Positions 1 to 11,467 of a stretch of 64,000 bases of DNA are shown here, piece after piece. Origin of the DNA: Toxorhynchites rutilus septentrionalis (taxonomy: Eukaryota; Arthropoda; Insecta; Diptera; Culicidae); assembly GCF_029784135.1 (NCBI RefSeq), contig NC_073746.1:33200387-33264386 (forward strand), read 5' to 3'. Position numbers and translations under genes: made by a program. The notes below the pieces were generated by a model. It made no database searches and was not told where the DNA came from. It was given only the letters and a program-made list of their open reading frames with translations. The first letter of the stretch is position 1. Each line of letters begins with the position of its first letter.

Positions 1-160
1 TCCACTGTTTGTTAGATTTTCATACGGATTTTAAAATTCACCCAGTTTTTTTTTACGCGGATTTTGGAATTCACGCGGTTTTATTTTACGCGGATTTTGG
101 AATTTACACAGTTTTCTTTTACGCGGTTTTTGTTTACGCGGCACGTATCCCCCACATAAA
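1..160. repeat. Short-period tandem repeat (TTTTACGCGG type)
   Basis: Imperfect units of about 30 bp with the core TTTTACGCGGATTTTGGAAT recur to about position 140. The reading frame through it simply repeats FYADFGI-like residues and is not a gene. The repeat may continue beyond the left edge of the window. Confidence 0.75.
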
Positions 161-171
161 AAGCGACTCCA

Positions 172-837
172 GTGTACAGTACATCATGAAAATATTCCGA
201 AGAAAATTAGGTGAGAAAAGACATTGGATTTTCATTATCCACAGTTAGTTGTTTCATCATATACCCCACGATTTTATTCTAGTCTCATCATTGCCCTAAA
301 TAAATGAAGAAAAGGATGTTATAATTACTAACTGCTACTTGTCTAATTATTTTCTAGCTTTTAGTACATTAAACCGATTAACTTAAAAAGTTTTTTTTAC
401 TTATTTCATTTTCTAGTTTTTAGTAGATTATCTGTATCATCAGTATACTTCTCTACATTTAAACCATTCAAAAACAATTTTTTTTCTTATTTTTATTTCT
501 TACCTAACTTTCTTCGGAATATTTTCATGATGCACTGTATTCTATTTGTCAAATGATTTCATTTGATACCAATATTGAGGGGATTGCAAAAAATACATAG
601 TTTATCATTTTGTGGCGGCGACCTTTTCGAATTTATATTTATGTTGTTCATAGTGTAGTGTATTCTCCAAGTCAAGTCATTCATCCATTTTTTGACGGTG
701 GCCAAGTTGAATTTTCCAAGATCATGGAATACGTAGTTTTATAATGACAGTAGAATTAAAGGTATGTTCCAAATTTCAGATCAATCAGTCAACAGGAACG
801 GGGTCAATGTGGGACAACCCTACAAACACTCAAACAT
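172..837 (-). repeat. Dispersed foldback repeat, left part
   Basis: This matches 33405-35165 in reverse orientation: shared blocks include the TTTGATACCAATATTGAG type monomer, CCACGATTTTATTCTAG, and TTCCAAATTTCAGATCAAT. Positions 177-216 are an inverted copy of about 497-540, so the left part folds back on itself. The repeat is interrupted after 853 by a retrotransposon and resumes at 2335. I see no coding capacity and cannot name the family. Confidence 0.65.
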
Positions 838-853
838 ACATACAAACAGGGTA

Positions 854-1505
854 TGGTGGCCCTGCCTGGTTGGCGGCTCTGGAAACCCACCGAAATCGGA
901 GGAAGCTGAACAGCACATTCCGACTCATGGCCATGCGAGTCGTCAGTGCTTATAGGACCAATTCGACAGAAGGTGTGTGTGTAATCGCCGGAATGATTCC
1001 AATCTGAATCACTCTGGTGGAAGATAGCGAGTGCTACAAGCGACGGGAAAGCAGAGGTATCCGGAAATTGATGAGAGCGGAGTCGTTGGACAAATGGCAG
1101 TATGAATGGGATACGGCAGAAAATGGTAGATGGACGTACAGGCTGATACCGGTACTTTCGACCTGGTTGAACAGGAAACACGGTGAAGTTAACTTCTACT
1201 TGACGCAGTTTCTGTCTGGACATGGCTGTTTCAGGCAATATCTACACCGGTTCGGGCACGCAGTTTCACCCCTCTGTCCGGAGTGTGGAGATATGGAGGA
1301 AACACCGGAGCACGTCGTTTTTGTCTGTCCCAGGTTCACCGAAAGGCGCGAGGGGCTGCCTGCACTTCATGTCGGGAATATTGTGGAGGAGATATGTCGC
1401 GACGAGATGATCTGGAATACCGTGAGCAGTGCAATCACACAAATCATGTCGGAGCTGCAGCGAAGGTGGAGGGCTGACCAAAGTGCTGACAACGCCCGAC
1501 GGTGA
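854..1505 (+). pseudogene. R1-clade ORF2 C-terminal remnant
   Basis: One frame is open from the insertion boundary to 1505 except for a TGA at 1005-1007. Upstream of that stop lies the end of the reverse-transcriptase region (LNSTFRLMAMRVVSAYRT, then VCVIAGMIPI). Downstream come WTYRLIPVLSTWLNRKHGEV and a C-x2-C...H...C zinc-binding motif (about 1270-1335, CPECGDMEETPEHVVFVCP). These are characteristic of the C-terminus of R1-clade ORF2. Endonuclease and RT catalytic residues are missing by truncation, so the copy is dead. R1 is preferred over LOA because of the LIPxLxTWLxRKHGEV block; I cannot exclude a neighbouring clade. Confidence 0.85.
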
Positions 1506-1529
1506 AAGGTGAACAACGGCGACGGCTGT

Positions 1530-2070
1530 TGCAAGAGATGGTACCTCACGAGAGTAGCTGTGACGGGGTGCGCGCTATGTTGGAGGGCACCACCTAATCG
1601 GCTCTCCGCTGGGAAGAGAAATCCTGCGATGGTGACTGTGACGGGGCGCGCGTCAAGTTGGAGGGCGCTTCCTAATCGGTGCACGTCTACGTCTACGTCA
1701 GGTAAACGGATACTGCCACGGAGAACAGCAAAAGGCCTGCCTGGCAACGCCTGGCCTGGCCTGGATGGAGGATCACTGCGAACGTTTCGACGGAGCGAGC
1801 GCCTAGGAGGGCGTCATCAAATCGGTGTGTACCCCACGAGAGTTGCCGTGACGGAGTGCGCGACGGAGGTTGGAGGGCACTGCCTAATCGGCGCTCCGTT
1901 GGGAAGAGAAATCCTGTGACGAGGCGCGCGTCAAGTTGGAGGGCGCTTCCTAATCGGTTCACGTCTCGACAGGTGAGAAACCCCGCGAGGGTGGCTGTGA
2001 CGGGTTGCGCGTCAAGTTGGAGGGCAATTCCTAATCGGTTCACGTCTCGACGGGTAAATGGATGCCTGCG
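1530..2070 (+). repeat. Imperfect tandem repeat in the retrotransposon 3' UTR
   Basis: At least five degenerate units carry TTGGAGGGCG-CTTCCTAATCGG and GTGACGGG-GCGCG. Spacing is irregular, about 60-110 bp. Both strands give open frames full of SWRALPNR-like repeats, which are artefacts. The block lies between the ORF2 remnant and the A-tail. Confidence 0.75.
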
Positions 2071-2334
2071 AAGAGGACATCAGCGCAGTGGAACAAATAA
2101 CGAATAGAGAGAAAAAATATTGAGAAAAAGGGAAGGACAACGCTAGTTAGCGTCGAAAACTCGAGAAGTGCATGAGCACAGCCGCCCCCTGAAGTAGTCG
2201 CCTAGATGTGGTCCCAGGGGGAATAAGGCAACGAGCAGAGGGCTTGGTTTTTGTGGGTGCGATCTCCACTCGACGTCTGGGTTAACCCTTCCCAGGTAAG
2301 GCTGGTAGAGCGTTCCTCACCTCTTAAAAAAAAA

Positions 2335-2720
2335 ACATACAAACAGGGTAAGCTGAATTAAACCATCAAAAAGTAATTGTTTATTTGAGAACTGCGGTCA
2401 TCTTGGAGTTGAATTTTTCATGATCTATTGTGTTCTACTAGTCAAGCCCTTTCATTTGATACCCATATTGACGAGGTTGTGAAAAAAATATATATGGCGC
2501 CATCTTGTGGTGGCGGCCATGTTGGATTACCATTTTTCATAATAGCTGTGTTCTACTAGTCAAGCCCTTTTATTTGATACCCATATTGATGAGGTCCTGA
2601 GAAAATATGCCCTTTTTGTAGTGGCCGCCATCTTGGATTTGCATTTTTCATAAATAACTGCATTCTACTAGTTAACCTCTTCATTTGATACCCATATTAG
2701 CTATTCAATATGGAATTATT
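2335..2720 (-). repeat. Dispersed foldback repeat, right part, with ~113-bp tandem monomers
   Basis: Continuation of the repeat at 172-837 after the retrotransposon insertion. The monomer TTCTACTAGTCAAGCCCTTT ... GGCGGCCATCTTGGATT ... TTTTTCATAA occurs about three times here. It also occurs on the other strand at about 33600-34000. Confidence 0.7.
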
Positions 2721-4331
2721 ATACAAATTGTTCAAAATTTCCGAAAATCAAAAATAAAATACTCCGGATAATCGAGTTCGACTTGTATTAATAATTGTGA
2801 ATGACGAACCTTCTTTTTTACAGAACAAAATGTAGTCAATGCTGTGCTTAATTATAGATTTACTGTCTCCGTTGTATTGATAAAACACTCAGCGATATCA
2901 TCTAAACATCGAAAATTCACAAAAAAAAAGCAATCGAAACCAGCCGGTTTTTGGTCACCAGTGACAGTCGCGGAACAAATGAAACAACGAAAAACAGCTC
3001 TCGAGTTGGGACTTGTATTTAATTTTTTTTTAGAATTTATGACTGTGGTTCTGGGCGGATTTGTGCTGGCCACAGAGTGGAATAATTCGTGAAAATATGT
3101 CTCCCCTCGGGGATGCATGTTGGGCGGCCCCGATAAGGGATTCACTCGTTGCACTTTCTGTATGGAGCATCGTTTTGGGTGTCTCTACGAAATGAAACGT
3201 TTGTAGTGATTTTACATTCGGAACATCAAAAACTAGACATTGTGGTAACAGAAAAGCAGACGATTGTGGAACTCGAATTTTCGTCCCGTTATGGCTAAGT
3301 CAATTAAAACGCCAACTCGCAACTACATGTCTCGTTTCTAGAATATAGAACCAACGCCTCTTCTGTCAGGAGGCTATCCCCACCGCACGATAAGCGCATT
3401 TTTCGCATCGCAGGCAGAAGAAATTTTAATTAACTTTATAAAATATTATTGCACTTTGGCAAACTTTAAATTGTTAGCGTAAAATTCCACCCTTTGTGCC
3501 GCTTTATATCTCCTTATTTTCTACGAAATATGAGCTCATTATGGTGTGTACTGCTGTTTTTTCACCCACTCAATGGTAATAAATTGGCTCTTATTTTATT
3601 CTGAAGAACATTGCGCTCGAGCTCTCATCAATTTCCGGGATGGGAAAATGCAGTGCTGTTCGAAGCGAGGTTCGGAGCGAGCGAAATTGTAAAAGTTACA
3701 CTGTGGTAATTTCGTTTAGAGCGTACTTCACTTACTTTCTTATTATTTTTTCATAGTGGGATATTACATGGGCACCCGTTGTTCTACCCTTGTAATCAGA
3801 AGATTCATCGACATGGAAACGGCTACATTCACTAGTCGTTTGAAGTTTGATAATCAACACATGAATGGCAGCCGCAAAAACACGCTTGCGGATAGTTAAA
3901 TTAACTCGCCATTATTTATAATCGTATCATGTTAATCAAAGCTAAACCAACATCACTCATCGGCGAGGGCGAAGACTAAGCAGCGGGTGGATTCAATTAC
4001 CCAAATACACACATTAGGCTTAGGCTTATTCTACTGATTACGCTTCCAGCTTTGATAACGCCCTCCGAACCCACACGTGTGACCACACGAGAGAAGCGGA
4101 TTTTACTCAGATTACTGCAGGTGGTTTGCTGTTTCTGGGTATCGTTTTTTTTGTCGGTGGATGCGTTCGCGTTAGATGTTTGAATTAATAAAAGCACGGA
4201 ATTCTTCAGAAGAACTTTAAATAATGATTCTACAAACTGAGAAGAGGAAGTGAATAAGTCTACCCAGAAGTGCCTGGACGCAGATCCTCAATATTCCGTC
4301 TCTATTATAGACGAGTATTTTTCACGAAACG
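2721..4331. other. No recognisable gene
   Basis: Possible host intergenic or intronic DNA. The frame at 2844-3092 and its antisense partner at 2852-3154 match no family I know and have no typical coding composition. Confidence 0.5.
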
Positions 4332-5464
4332 GCATAGGGGAAGTGGGGGCAAAGTGGTCACTCTTACTAACATCTATCTAATATCTAACAAGCTCGGTTG
4401 ACTTTGAAAAATCATAACTCAAAAACAAAAAAAAACGCCTCTCTGGTTTCCACATATGTTATGTGAAAAAATCTCTTTTTTTATCATAATATAAAAAAAA
4501 ATAATGCGCCTTTGGTCCCAAGAATATGAAAACAATAAAAAAACGAATACAATCAATAATAACGAGAGCACGATTCGAATTTGTGCAGGTTTAGTATTGT
4601 TTTAAAAAAGGCCAGGTGATTGGCTTTAATTTGATATGCCAATTATCTTAATAAAAGTTATGAATTTTTGGAAAAAAGAGGGAAAAATTGATTTTTTGGA
4701 CAACCCTAAAATGGAAATGGTCACCCTACTCAAAAAATAAAAAAAATACGGGTCTAATGTTTTGCGATTAAGAACAAAACTTCCACTTTTCAGGAAAATC
4801 TGAGAACCACTATATCGGTTTGGCATGGAATGGCTGATATAGTACATGAATGAAATAATCTTGGCCTATTTACCTATAGTCCCAATTTAAATTTTCTCAT
4901 GCATACAAAAACGTAGTAAGAAACACATAACGTTCCGTATAATGAGGTTTGGTTTAGTTGGAGTGGCATATTTTCCTAAGGTCAAAGCCACAAAAGAAAC
5001 CTCTTCAATAGCAGAATGCGTTGAGTTTATCAGCTTTAGTAAACAGAACATTGTAAGTCGTTATTCATCTATGACCACTTTGCCCCCAAACATCAAAGTG
5101 AGTGCTATGCTAATTGATCGCTGAGATTAAACAAAATATCTGTTCAGCTCTCCTAGAATATATGAGCAGTCGTCCAAACTGATGATTTATCCAACATATC
5201 AAATTGAATAAACTAAATTTCACGAGAAATTCCTTAGATACCATGCGCACAGAACTACGGCTGAATGGTTATCGAGAGAGTAATTTTTATTTTTATTTTG
5301 ACTTACGACAGCTCTACTGAAGTACAGGGTGACTCAAAAGCCATTAAATTCTTCAAACATAAGGTGATTATCAATACGGCATCTATAGTCAATAGTTATA
5401 CTACCAAACAAGCAGGTGACCACTTTGCCCCTCATGACCAATTTGCCCTCACTACCCCTATGCA
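4332..5464. mobile_element. MITE-like element, GGGGCAAAGTGGTCA termini
   Basis: The left end reads CATAGGGGAAGTGGGGGCAA followed by AGTGGTCAC. The right end, reverse complemented, reads GCATAGGGGTAGTGAGGGCA with a further GGGGCAAAGTGGTCACC inside it. The interior (4380-4850) shares a block with 12300-13340 and 56820-57010. No transposase is seen. It is one of a set of GGGG...GG(T/A)C(A/C)C-ended elements here (see 30772 and 44484). Confidence 0.6.
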
Positions 5465-5894
5465 TCTTCTAGACACCCTTTCCAATCAAAGGCGATTCTA
5501 TATTTGTGTCAGCTCCTTCGTTATCTGTCTCATAGATTCAACCGTACATGCGTGTGATTCTATCGTACACAAACACTCTCCACTTAACGGCACGAAAACC
5601 GACGTGGTGCATCCTATTAATTTTTCGCTGTGCTTGCTTTGTGCATATTCGGAGACGAAAACTTTTGCACGTCCGTTCAACACGATAGCAAAATAAAACT
5701 GAAAAACTGGTCATGGTGTGCACTATATTTTTCGTACTTTTGCTGCCAACCGACAACATGCATCAACCCTGACCTATAATAATTGTGTTGAAAATAAATA
5801 TAATAAATAAAATAAACAACTATGGATAACCATTTATAGACTTTTGAAATTGTAATATTGTTCTTTCGAAATAATGATTGGATTAACAAGCAAC
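5465..5894. other. No recognisable gene
   Basis: A frame at 5265-5696 crosses the right end of the preceding MITE, so it is not a conserved gene. Nothing else is supported. Confidence 0.45.
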
Positions 5895-6060
5895 AAACAT
5901 ATAACTTGTAAAACTTCTATTTTTCGAATGGAGTGATTTTCATACCACTTCATTAAGCCAGCAAATGTCTATTGACCTTCAAAACATTACACCCCAAACG
6001 TAACGCTCTCACTTTCGAAATGTTAAACGTACGTCCCAGTACAGAAAATAAACAGTGGTC
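5895..6060 (-). repeat. Degenerate end of a palindrome-ended element (class C)
   Basis: The blocks TTTCGAATGGAGTGATTTTC and CGTAACGCTCTCACTTTCGA correspond to blocks in the same order at 63290-63400, near the 5' end of the class C element. The palindrome itself is decayed. Confidence 0.5.
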
Positions 6061-7420
6061 CTACGCCAATACTTTTCAGCTGCTCGTTTTTTAACCACTT
6101 TCTGGAAACTATCTTCAAATAATATTACCGAGTTGACGTTTTGACAGCAATAAATTGTGTTACTAGTTTTCAGGGAATGTAACAACAGAAGCTTTTCCAC
6201 AATGAAGCAGTACACAAGAACTTGCAGTAGTTGAATAGTTAGGATCTGCGATTGAGCATGACCGGAATATAAGTTTCCCCATAGCCTCGGAAGGGTCAAC
6301 CACCGGAACGAGACGTGAGCACCGGAGTTCAGTAGAACAAAAAACCGGAAATTATCTTGAACGACGACAAAAGAATTAAAAAAATACTGTTCTAGTTCGA
6401 CAAATCAGAAGGTGTATCGAAGTACCTCACCGGAATAGCATTAGCATAATGACTAATGACAGTCCATTTTTCAATGCAGGCGATATGTTGCACAAAACGT
6501 ATTGTATATCATAATCATAAACAAAGAAATACATATAATTTCACGAATCGATTAACTCAATAAAACAAAAAGTTGAGAAAAACAGTGAATTATTTTGTTT
6601 TTGTATTGTATTTGTAATGCATTCCAAAATTCCGTTTATAACCTGAATCTAAAACAATATTTGCAAACATAAACATAGAGATGCATAATTCATTTTTGAA
6701 GTTAGGATATTCGACAAGTGAAAACATAATATGGCAGGGTGAAAATCTATAGTTAAAACTAGCGGGTTTTATCTATGGAAGTTTTTTCTGTTCATGATTT
6801 TCATTTTGAAATCCATGCAAAATTCATCAAGATAACAGGAAAACAAAATGTTCCAGATGGATAAAAAAAATCAAGACAGAGTGCCGAAAAAGTGCCGAAG
6901 CCGTTTTGAAAATACTTTCTAGAAAATATTTAGGTATGAATTAAAAAAATATGAATCAATTGCAACAATTTAACATACTGGTGTCTCATGTTTATTTCTT
7001 TCTTCTTTCAATACACGAAAAGCTTTTTATTTTATATTTTTACTAAATGAATTTAAATTCAATTTTTCTGTTACACAATATTATTTGTTAATAGTTCATC
7101 AGTAACCATTCATATGTTGTCTTTTCCATCAGTTGTATGAACTCGTTGAAGTTTGATTAATCATCATGTTTTTGATGTAACAATGCTCATCTGAAGGAAT
7201 GAATTTTAAAATGTCCGTCGTGTGTTCTATTTTTCACTCGTGTTGGTTCTTCATCTTATCTTTATCTTATCCGCATTTATTAAACTTTCTGGTTTTCTTA
7301 CTATAACATGGGCACAACACGTTTAAAACTGAAAGCATTTTTTTCATTACTCAACAAATAAAATTATGTCGTTTGATGGTGTTAACCTTCACTAATCTTG
7401 AAAGTCACTATAAGCCACTG
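6061..7420. other. No recognisable gene
   Basis: AT-rich sequence with no supported feature. The frame at 6009-6299 has no family resemblance. Confidence 0.5.
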
Positions 7421-8182
7421 ACGAATTTCATGCCAACTCGACTGGCCGTTGGCAGCACCATCTCAGATAGTAGTGAAACGTTGTGGGTGTAAAGACATGG
7501 GTCATTTAAGCAACTTTGCATACTTTAAATATTCGAATAATAATTAGACTACTTTTTGGAAAAGGTCATTTTTTTTTCATTTTTTTATAAAAATCTATAA
7601 CTTAAAAACTATGATACCTACAAAATTCCTGTCAAAAGATTAGAAAAGATATAGTTTTTGGAAAATAAGTCATTTTTGTATAAAAACTCCTAAAAAAATA
7701 ATGTTTTGCTCGTAACATTTTTGTGTGTGAATTCTCATTTTTGACATTTTCTTGACATGTTTCAAAATGGAGGAAAGTTAGAAGAGCTTGTAAATTGCGA
7801 TAATTTACACATAAAGATGTTACGAATTAAACATTAATAGTATTTTTTCAAAGAAAAAATGAAAAAGTTATTGTTCGAAAAACTTTGCCATGTAAATGTG
7901 TCCATCGTCCGATGTATGGAAAACTTATTGGAAATTTGAAGGGTTATTAATATATATTTTTTCAGAATTTTAAAAGCATATGGTTTCAATAAAAATGAAT
8001 TTTAATTTTCAAAATATTTTTTTTTCAATGAAATTTTTTTCCAAAAAAAATCATTGGTAATTTTTGATGAAAACCTAGGTAATTTCCTACATTTCATTCT
8101 CTGATCAACTTTGTGTAGATCTTATAGTTTTTAATTTAAATTTTTTACGAGCAAAACATTCTTTTTTTCAGGAGTCTTCATA

Positions 8183-8318
8183 AGGCGATCTGGCGTAGTG
8201 GTAACATCCATGCCTCTCACGCTGAAGGTCACGAGTTCAATTCTCACTCCCGACATTCTTCCAAAAATGGAGATAAAAGTGACGAACCAGCCAAATGAGT
8301 TGAAAATCACTATAATAC

Positions 8319-8390
<72 letters not shown>

Positions 8391-8393
8391 AAA
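8183..8393 (+). mobile_element. tRNA-derived SINE with 13-bp target duplication
   Basis: Flanked by AGGAGTCTTCATA at 8170-8182 and 8394-8406. The head carries an A-box-like TGGCGTAGTGG (8191-8201) and a B-box-like GAGTTCAATTC (8233-8243) at tRNA-like spacing. After a short unrelated region it ends in (TA)n and A-run. This is RNA polymerase III promoter architecture. It resembles the Feilai type of mosquito SINE, but I cannot confirm the family. Confidence 0.85.
8321..8385. repeat. (TA)n microsatellite
   Basis: Uninterrupted TA dinucleotides forming the tail of the SINE. Reading frames rich in alternating Y and I on both strands come from it. Confidence 0.95.
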
Positions 8394-8656
8394 AGGAGTC
8401 TTCATACAAAAATGACTTATATTCCAAAAACTATAAAAGATATAAAGTTGATGTCTTCGACGAAAGTTTATATTTCAACAAGATCTAAAACATTGTCGAA
8501 TAAACTATATCGCTATCTTGACTTTGAATAAAATTAAGATAAGCTGTATTTTTTTTCACAGAGAACATGGAAAAGTTGTTGTTCGAAAAACTTTTTCCCT
8601 GTAAAAGTGCCCATCTTCCGATGTATGGACGACTTGTGGGGAAATTGTAAGGGCTA

Positions 8657-8659
<3 letters not shown>

Positions 8660-8697
<38 letters not shown>
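8660..8697. repeat. (TA)n microsatellite
   Basis: About 19 TA dinucleotides inside the second internal duplicate of the long-TIR element. The matching place in the first duplicate (about 7950) has only a very short TA run. Confidence 0.9.
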
Positions 8698-8700
<3 letters not shown>

Positions 8701-9405
8701 TGGGAATTTTAAAAAAATACGTTTTTGAGGAAAATGAATTTTAATTTTTGAAATAACTTTTTTGTCAGCGAAATTTTTTTCCAAAACAATTTTTGGTATT
8801 TTTTGTGAAAATTTTAACAATTTCCTACACTTCTTTGACAAGAATTTTGTGGGTACCATAGTTTTGAGGTAATAAATTTTTGTAAAAAATCAAGAATTTT
8901 TTTTTTTGTTTTTTCCAAAAAGTAGTCTAATTTTTGTTCGATTATTTGTAGTGTGCAAAGTTGCTTAAATGACCCATGTCTTTACACCCACAACGTTTCA
9001 CTACTATCTGAGATGGTGCTGCCAACTCCTAAGACGAGTTGGCATGAAATTCGTTAACTATAACATTATAACTATAAATATAATAAAAAAAAAACTTTCT
9101 GTTTTACACCTGTTATTATTTTTCACCTGTTATGATTTTTTAAATAGAGAAGTTTATCAGTATTTGATCACATGTAGATTAGTGCGTAGTTTGTCAGATT
9201 ATTTCCGTTGGAAAATCTGTCAATTCATAAGATAATCGAAGCTTTCTGATACTGACAGAAAATATTATATTATGATTGAGTAAATGTCTGCCCAAACTTA
9301 TAATTCTCTTCTAATTCTAATTATGCATTATTATGCGGAATGCGGACTGTAGCACAAACGATTTCTTATGAGAATAGATGAGCTTTAATTTCATAAGGAT
9401 TTTTT

Positions 9406-10298
9406 GACGTAGGACTACGTCTTTCATTTCTATACCGGGGTGTAAAATCAAAGTTTCGAAAACGAAAGCGTTACGCCGGAGACCGAGATTTTGAGCGTTA
9501 ATAGCTCCTAAACAACTGAACGAAATGGTATGATAAACACTTCATTCGAAAGATAAAATGTCTACGCGTTCTATACTTGTCACTTTCTGATCCAAAAACT
9601 TGTTTCAATAGTCTTAAAATTGTTTTCAAAACAGGCTATTGAAATCACCAATCGGTATATAAGCGAGCGCCGCTCGGAAATTCACTCAGTTCAAATTGAA
9701 CAGCGATTGGAGCATGTTGTCGCTGTTATGGTGAAGCTCTTCGTTTATAATGAAAGCGCGGATGAACGGTGTCACCAAGAGCCTGTTTGTGCACCTTAGG
9801 CCAGAAGGGAATCCATCAGGAGGAGAGTGATGCCACATACGGTTCCCCGGGAAGATCTCGAAGCAGCCGCTACACACACACACACACACATACACGCGCG
9901 GAATTCTTTCCGTTTGGATGCCATTCAGCATCGAGAAAGATCCGGAAAATAATCTCTGGGAATTTAAAAATACATTCATGTGAAAGAGTTTATTTGAATG
10001 TTTTCTATCCATGTAGTAACACTGTGACCAAATACATTTGGTTTTGTGATTTTTCAATCAATCTCAATTAACAGGATAGCTTCTGAAGATTATTCTTCCC
10101 CATCAGTAGGATATTTCCGTATCCAATATTGGATGCATAAAACCTTGTGCCTCCAACGTAACGCTCTCGTTTTCGAAGTCCCCCAAATATTCATTCATTT
10201 AGAATGAATTCATATTCAACTTCAAACAAATGATCTCTAAATCAACGATAGTCCTACGTCACCCTTGCGGTTATACCATAGATATAACCCACTTCCTG
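9406..10298 (+). mobile_element. Palindrome-ended element, class C, copy 1 (Helentron/HINE-like, inferred)
   Basis: The left end after a T-run is the palindrome GACGTAGGACTACGTC (9406-9421). Near the right end the inverted match GTCCTACGTC lies at 10251-10260. A 21-nt hairpin GGTTATA-N7-TATAACC follows at 10269-10289, then nine bases and a T-run. The interior has a TATA/initiator promoter and a (CA)n tract near 9873. It matches 61641-63438 in opposite orientation. No Rep or helicase coding is present. Confidence 0.7.
9656..9691 (+). promoter_or_regulatory. TATA box plus arthropod initiator
   Basis: TATATAAG (9656-9663) is followed 30 nt later by TCAGTT (9686-9691), matching the arthropod initiator TCAGT at standard TATA spacing. 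The same pair is kept in the copy at 63153-63188. Downstream reading frames have stops, so what it would drive is unknown. Confidence 0.6.
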
Positions 10299-10303
10299 TT
10301 TTT

Positions 10304-11467
10304 ATCTCTTAGAATCATCATTGTGGTCAGTGTCTCTGCCACTCGCTCGAATTGATAGTGATGAACTCAAATGAAAGAGAACCTCGGTTCGATCGACTTT
10401 TCATTGTGTGCATTTGCGAGAGATAGTAAGTCAATTTCAGCATACGCTCATGCGGTGTAACTTCCGATGCCGCAAGTAAGGATCGATACACGAGTAGCGG
10501 TAATTGTTTCATAACATTTGGTGTATTCACGGCACTCACAGCATAAATACATCTTTCACCCGATAGGGCGGGCTTTGTTGGAGAATAGATTGTCACACTT
10601 TGACTGTCTCACGATATACCCCAGCTGGCTTCACAATGGCCAGAGTCTATCGGGTCATTATCATTGGCGGTTATGGTTGACACATATGTACTTCCTGGTT
10701 CATTGATTCACATATGCTGAACACACAATATTCCTCGAGGAAATGGTGATGGGAAGGTAATTCGGATTGTGCTCAACCCACGACAGGACAATACGACTAT
10801 TGAACATCGGCGAGTGATTATTATTTTGATCTCGGCACTTATTCAACTTTAAGTAAATACCAACGTTTGGAGGTATCACTTTAATGTCGCGCTCAAATCT
10901 GTACTCTAGCATTGTGATTACGATTCACTCATTTTAATTCAATTCGTTTGAAAAATTAGGCAACGAAGCCTCTCGCAGAATGGAATAATATAAACATGTT
11001 TTCGTCATTACAGAGATTGAACCAGAAAGGTATTCTGTTATTCGCTGGTTCAAACTGTTGGGCTAGATCCAGATTTCATCTCAGTTCATCAATTATTCAT
11101 TGGGTGTCGGGTATGTGATGCATGCTCACATCGATGGATGAAATCAGTTAGGATAGAAATCACACTCAACACACATATTGATTAACACGGATTGATTTCT
11201 TGATGGGAATTTACCTTATATGGTTCCGGAATGGAACATAGGATTATCGTTCCTTTTCTTTCGTTCAATAATCATGAATTGTTACGGTGTTCTTCATTTT
11301 GGACGTTTTTTGAAAGGCAAGGTTTTGTTAATTACATAGTCTTCTTGGTTATTCAGAAACAACAATGTTATTCAAAAATTAACGCAAATTCGCATTCACT
11401 AAATTATTACTTCGATCAATGAGAAAATTTATCTGTTAGAATAATCTTATATGCTATTTTATTACTT
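10304..11467. other. No recognisable gene
   Basis: Mixed-composition sequence with no repeat partner in the window and no recognised coding. The frame at 10327-10596 (89 residues, minus strand) resembles nothing I know. Possible host intron or intergenic DNA. Confidence 0.45.

Larger units (their letters stand above)
854..2334 (+). mobile_element. 5'-truncated R1-clade non-LTR retrotransposon with 16-bp target duplication
   Basis: The insertion is bounded by the direct repeat ACATACAAACAGGGTA at 838-853 and 2335-2350. It ends in an A-run (2326-2335). It holds the C-terminal end of an R1-like ORF2, then a tandem-repeat 3' UTR, then a GC-richer tail. The host repeat reads through cleanly if the insert and one duplicate are removed. 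The 5' truncation and A-tail are those expected of target-primed reverse transcription. Confidence 0.88.
7421..9054. mobile_element. Non-autonomous element with ~150-bp terminal inverted repeats
   Basis: The left arm (7421-~7575) begins ACGAATTTCATGCCAACTCG. The right arm (~8905-9054) is its reverse complement apart from small indels, and both arms contain GGCAGCACCATCTCAGATAG. Inside, about 7860-8168 is directly duplicated at 8570-8890 (TTGTTCGAAAAACTTT, TCCGATGTATGGA). A SINE sits between the duplicates. There is no transposase. Confidence 0.75.

Noticed and set aside
1509..2107. Open frames with SWRALPNR repeats on both strands
   Set aside because: They come from the GC-rich tandem repeat in the retrotransposon 3' UTR.
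5265..5696. 143-codon frame
   Set aside because: It crosses the right end of a MITE and has no domain or homologous copy.
8184..8255. Functional tRNA gene
   Set aside because: A- and B-box-like sequences are present, but there is no full cloverleaf, and the unit has a SINE tail and a 13-bp target duplication.
8131..8427. Reading frames rich in alternating Tyr and Ile
   Set aside because: Translation of the (TA)n tail of the SINE on either strand.
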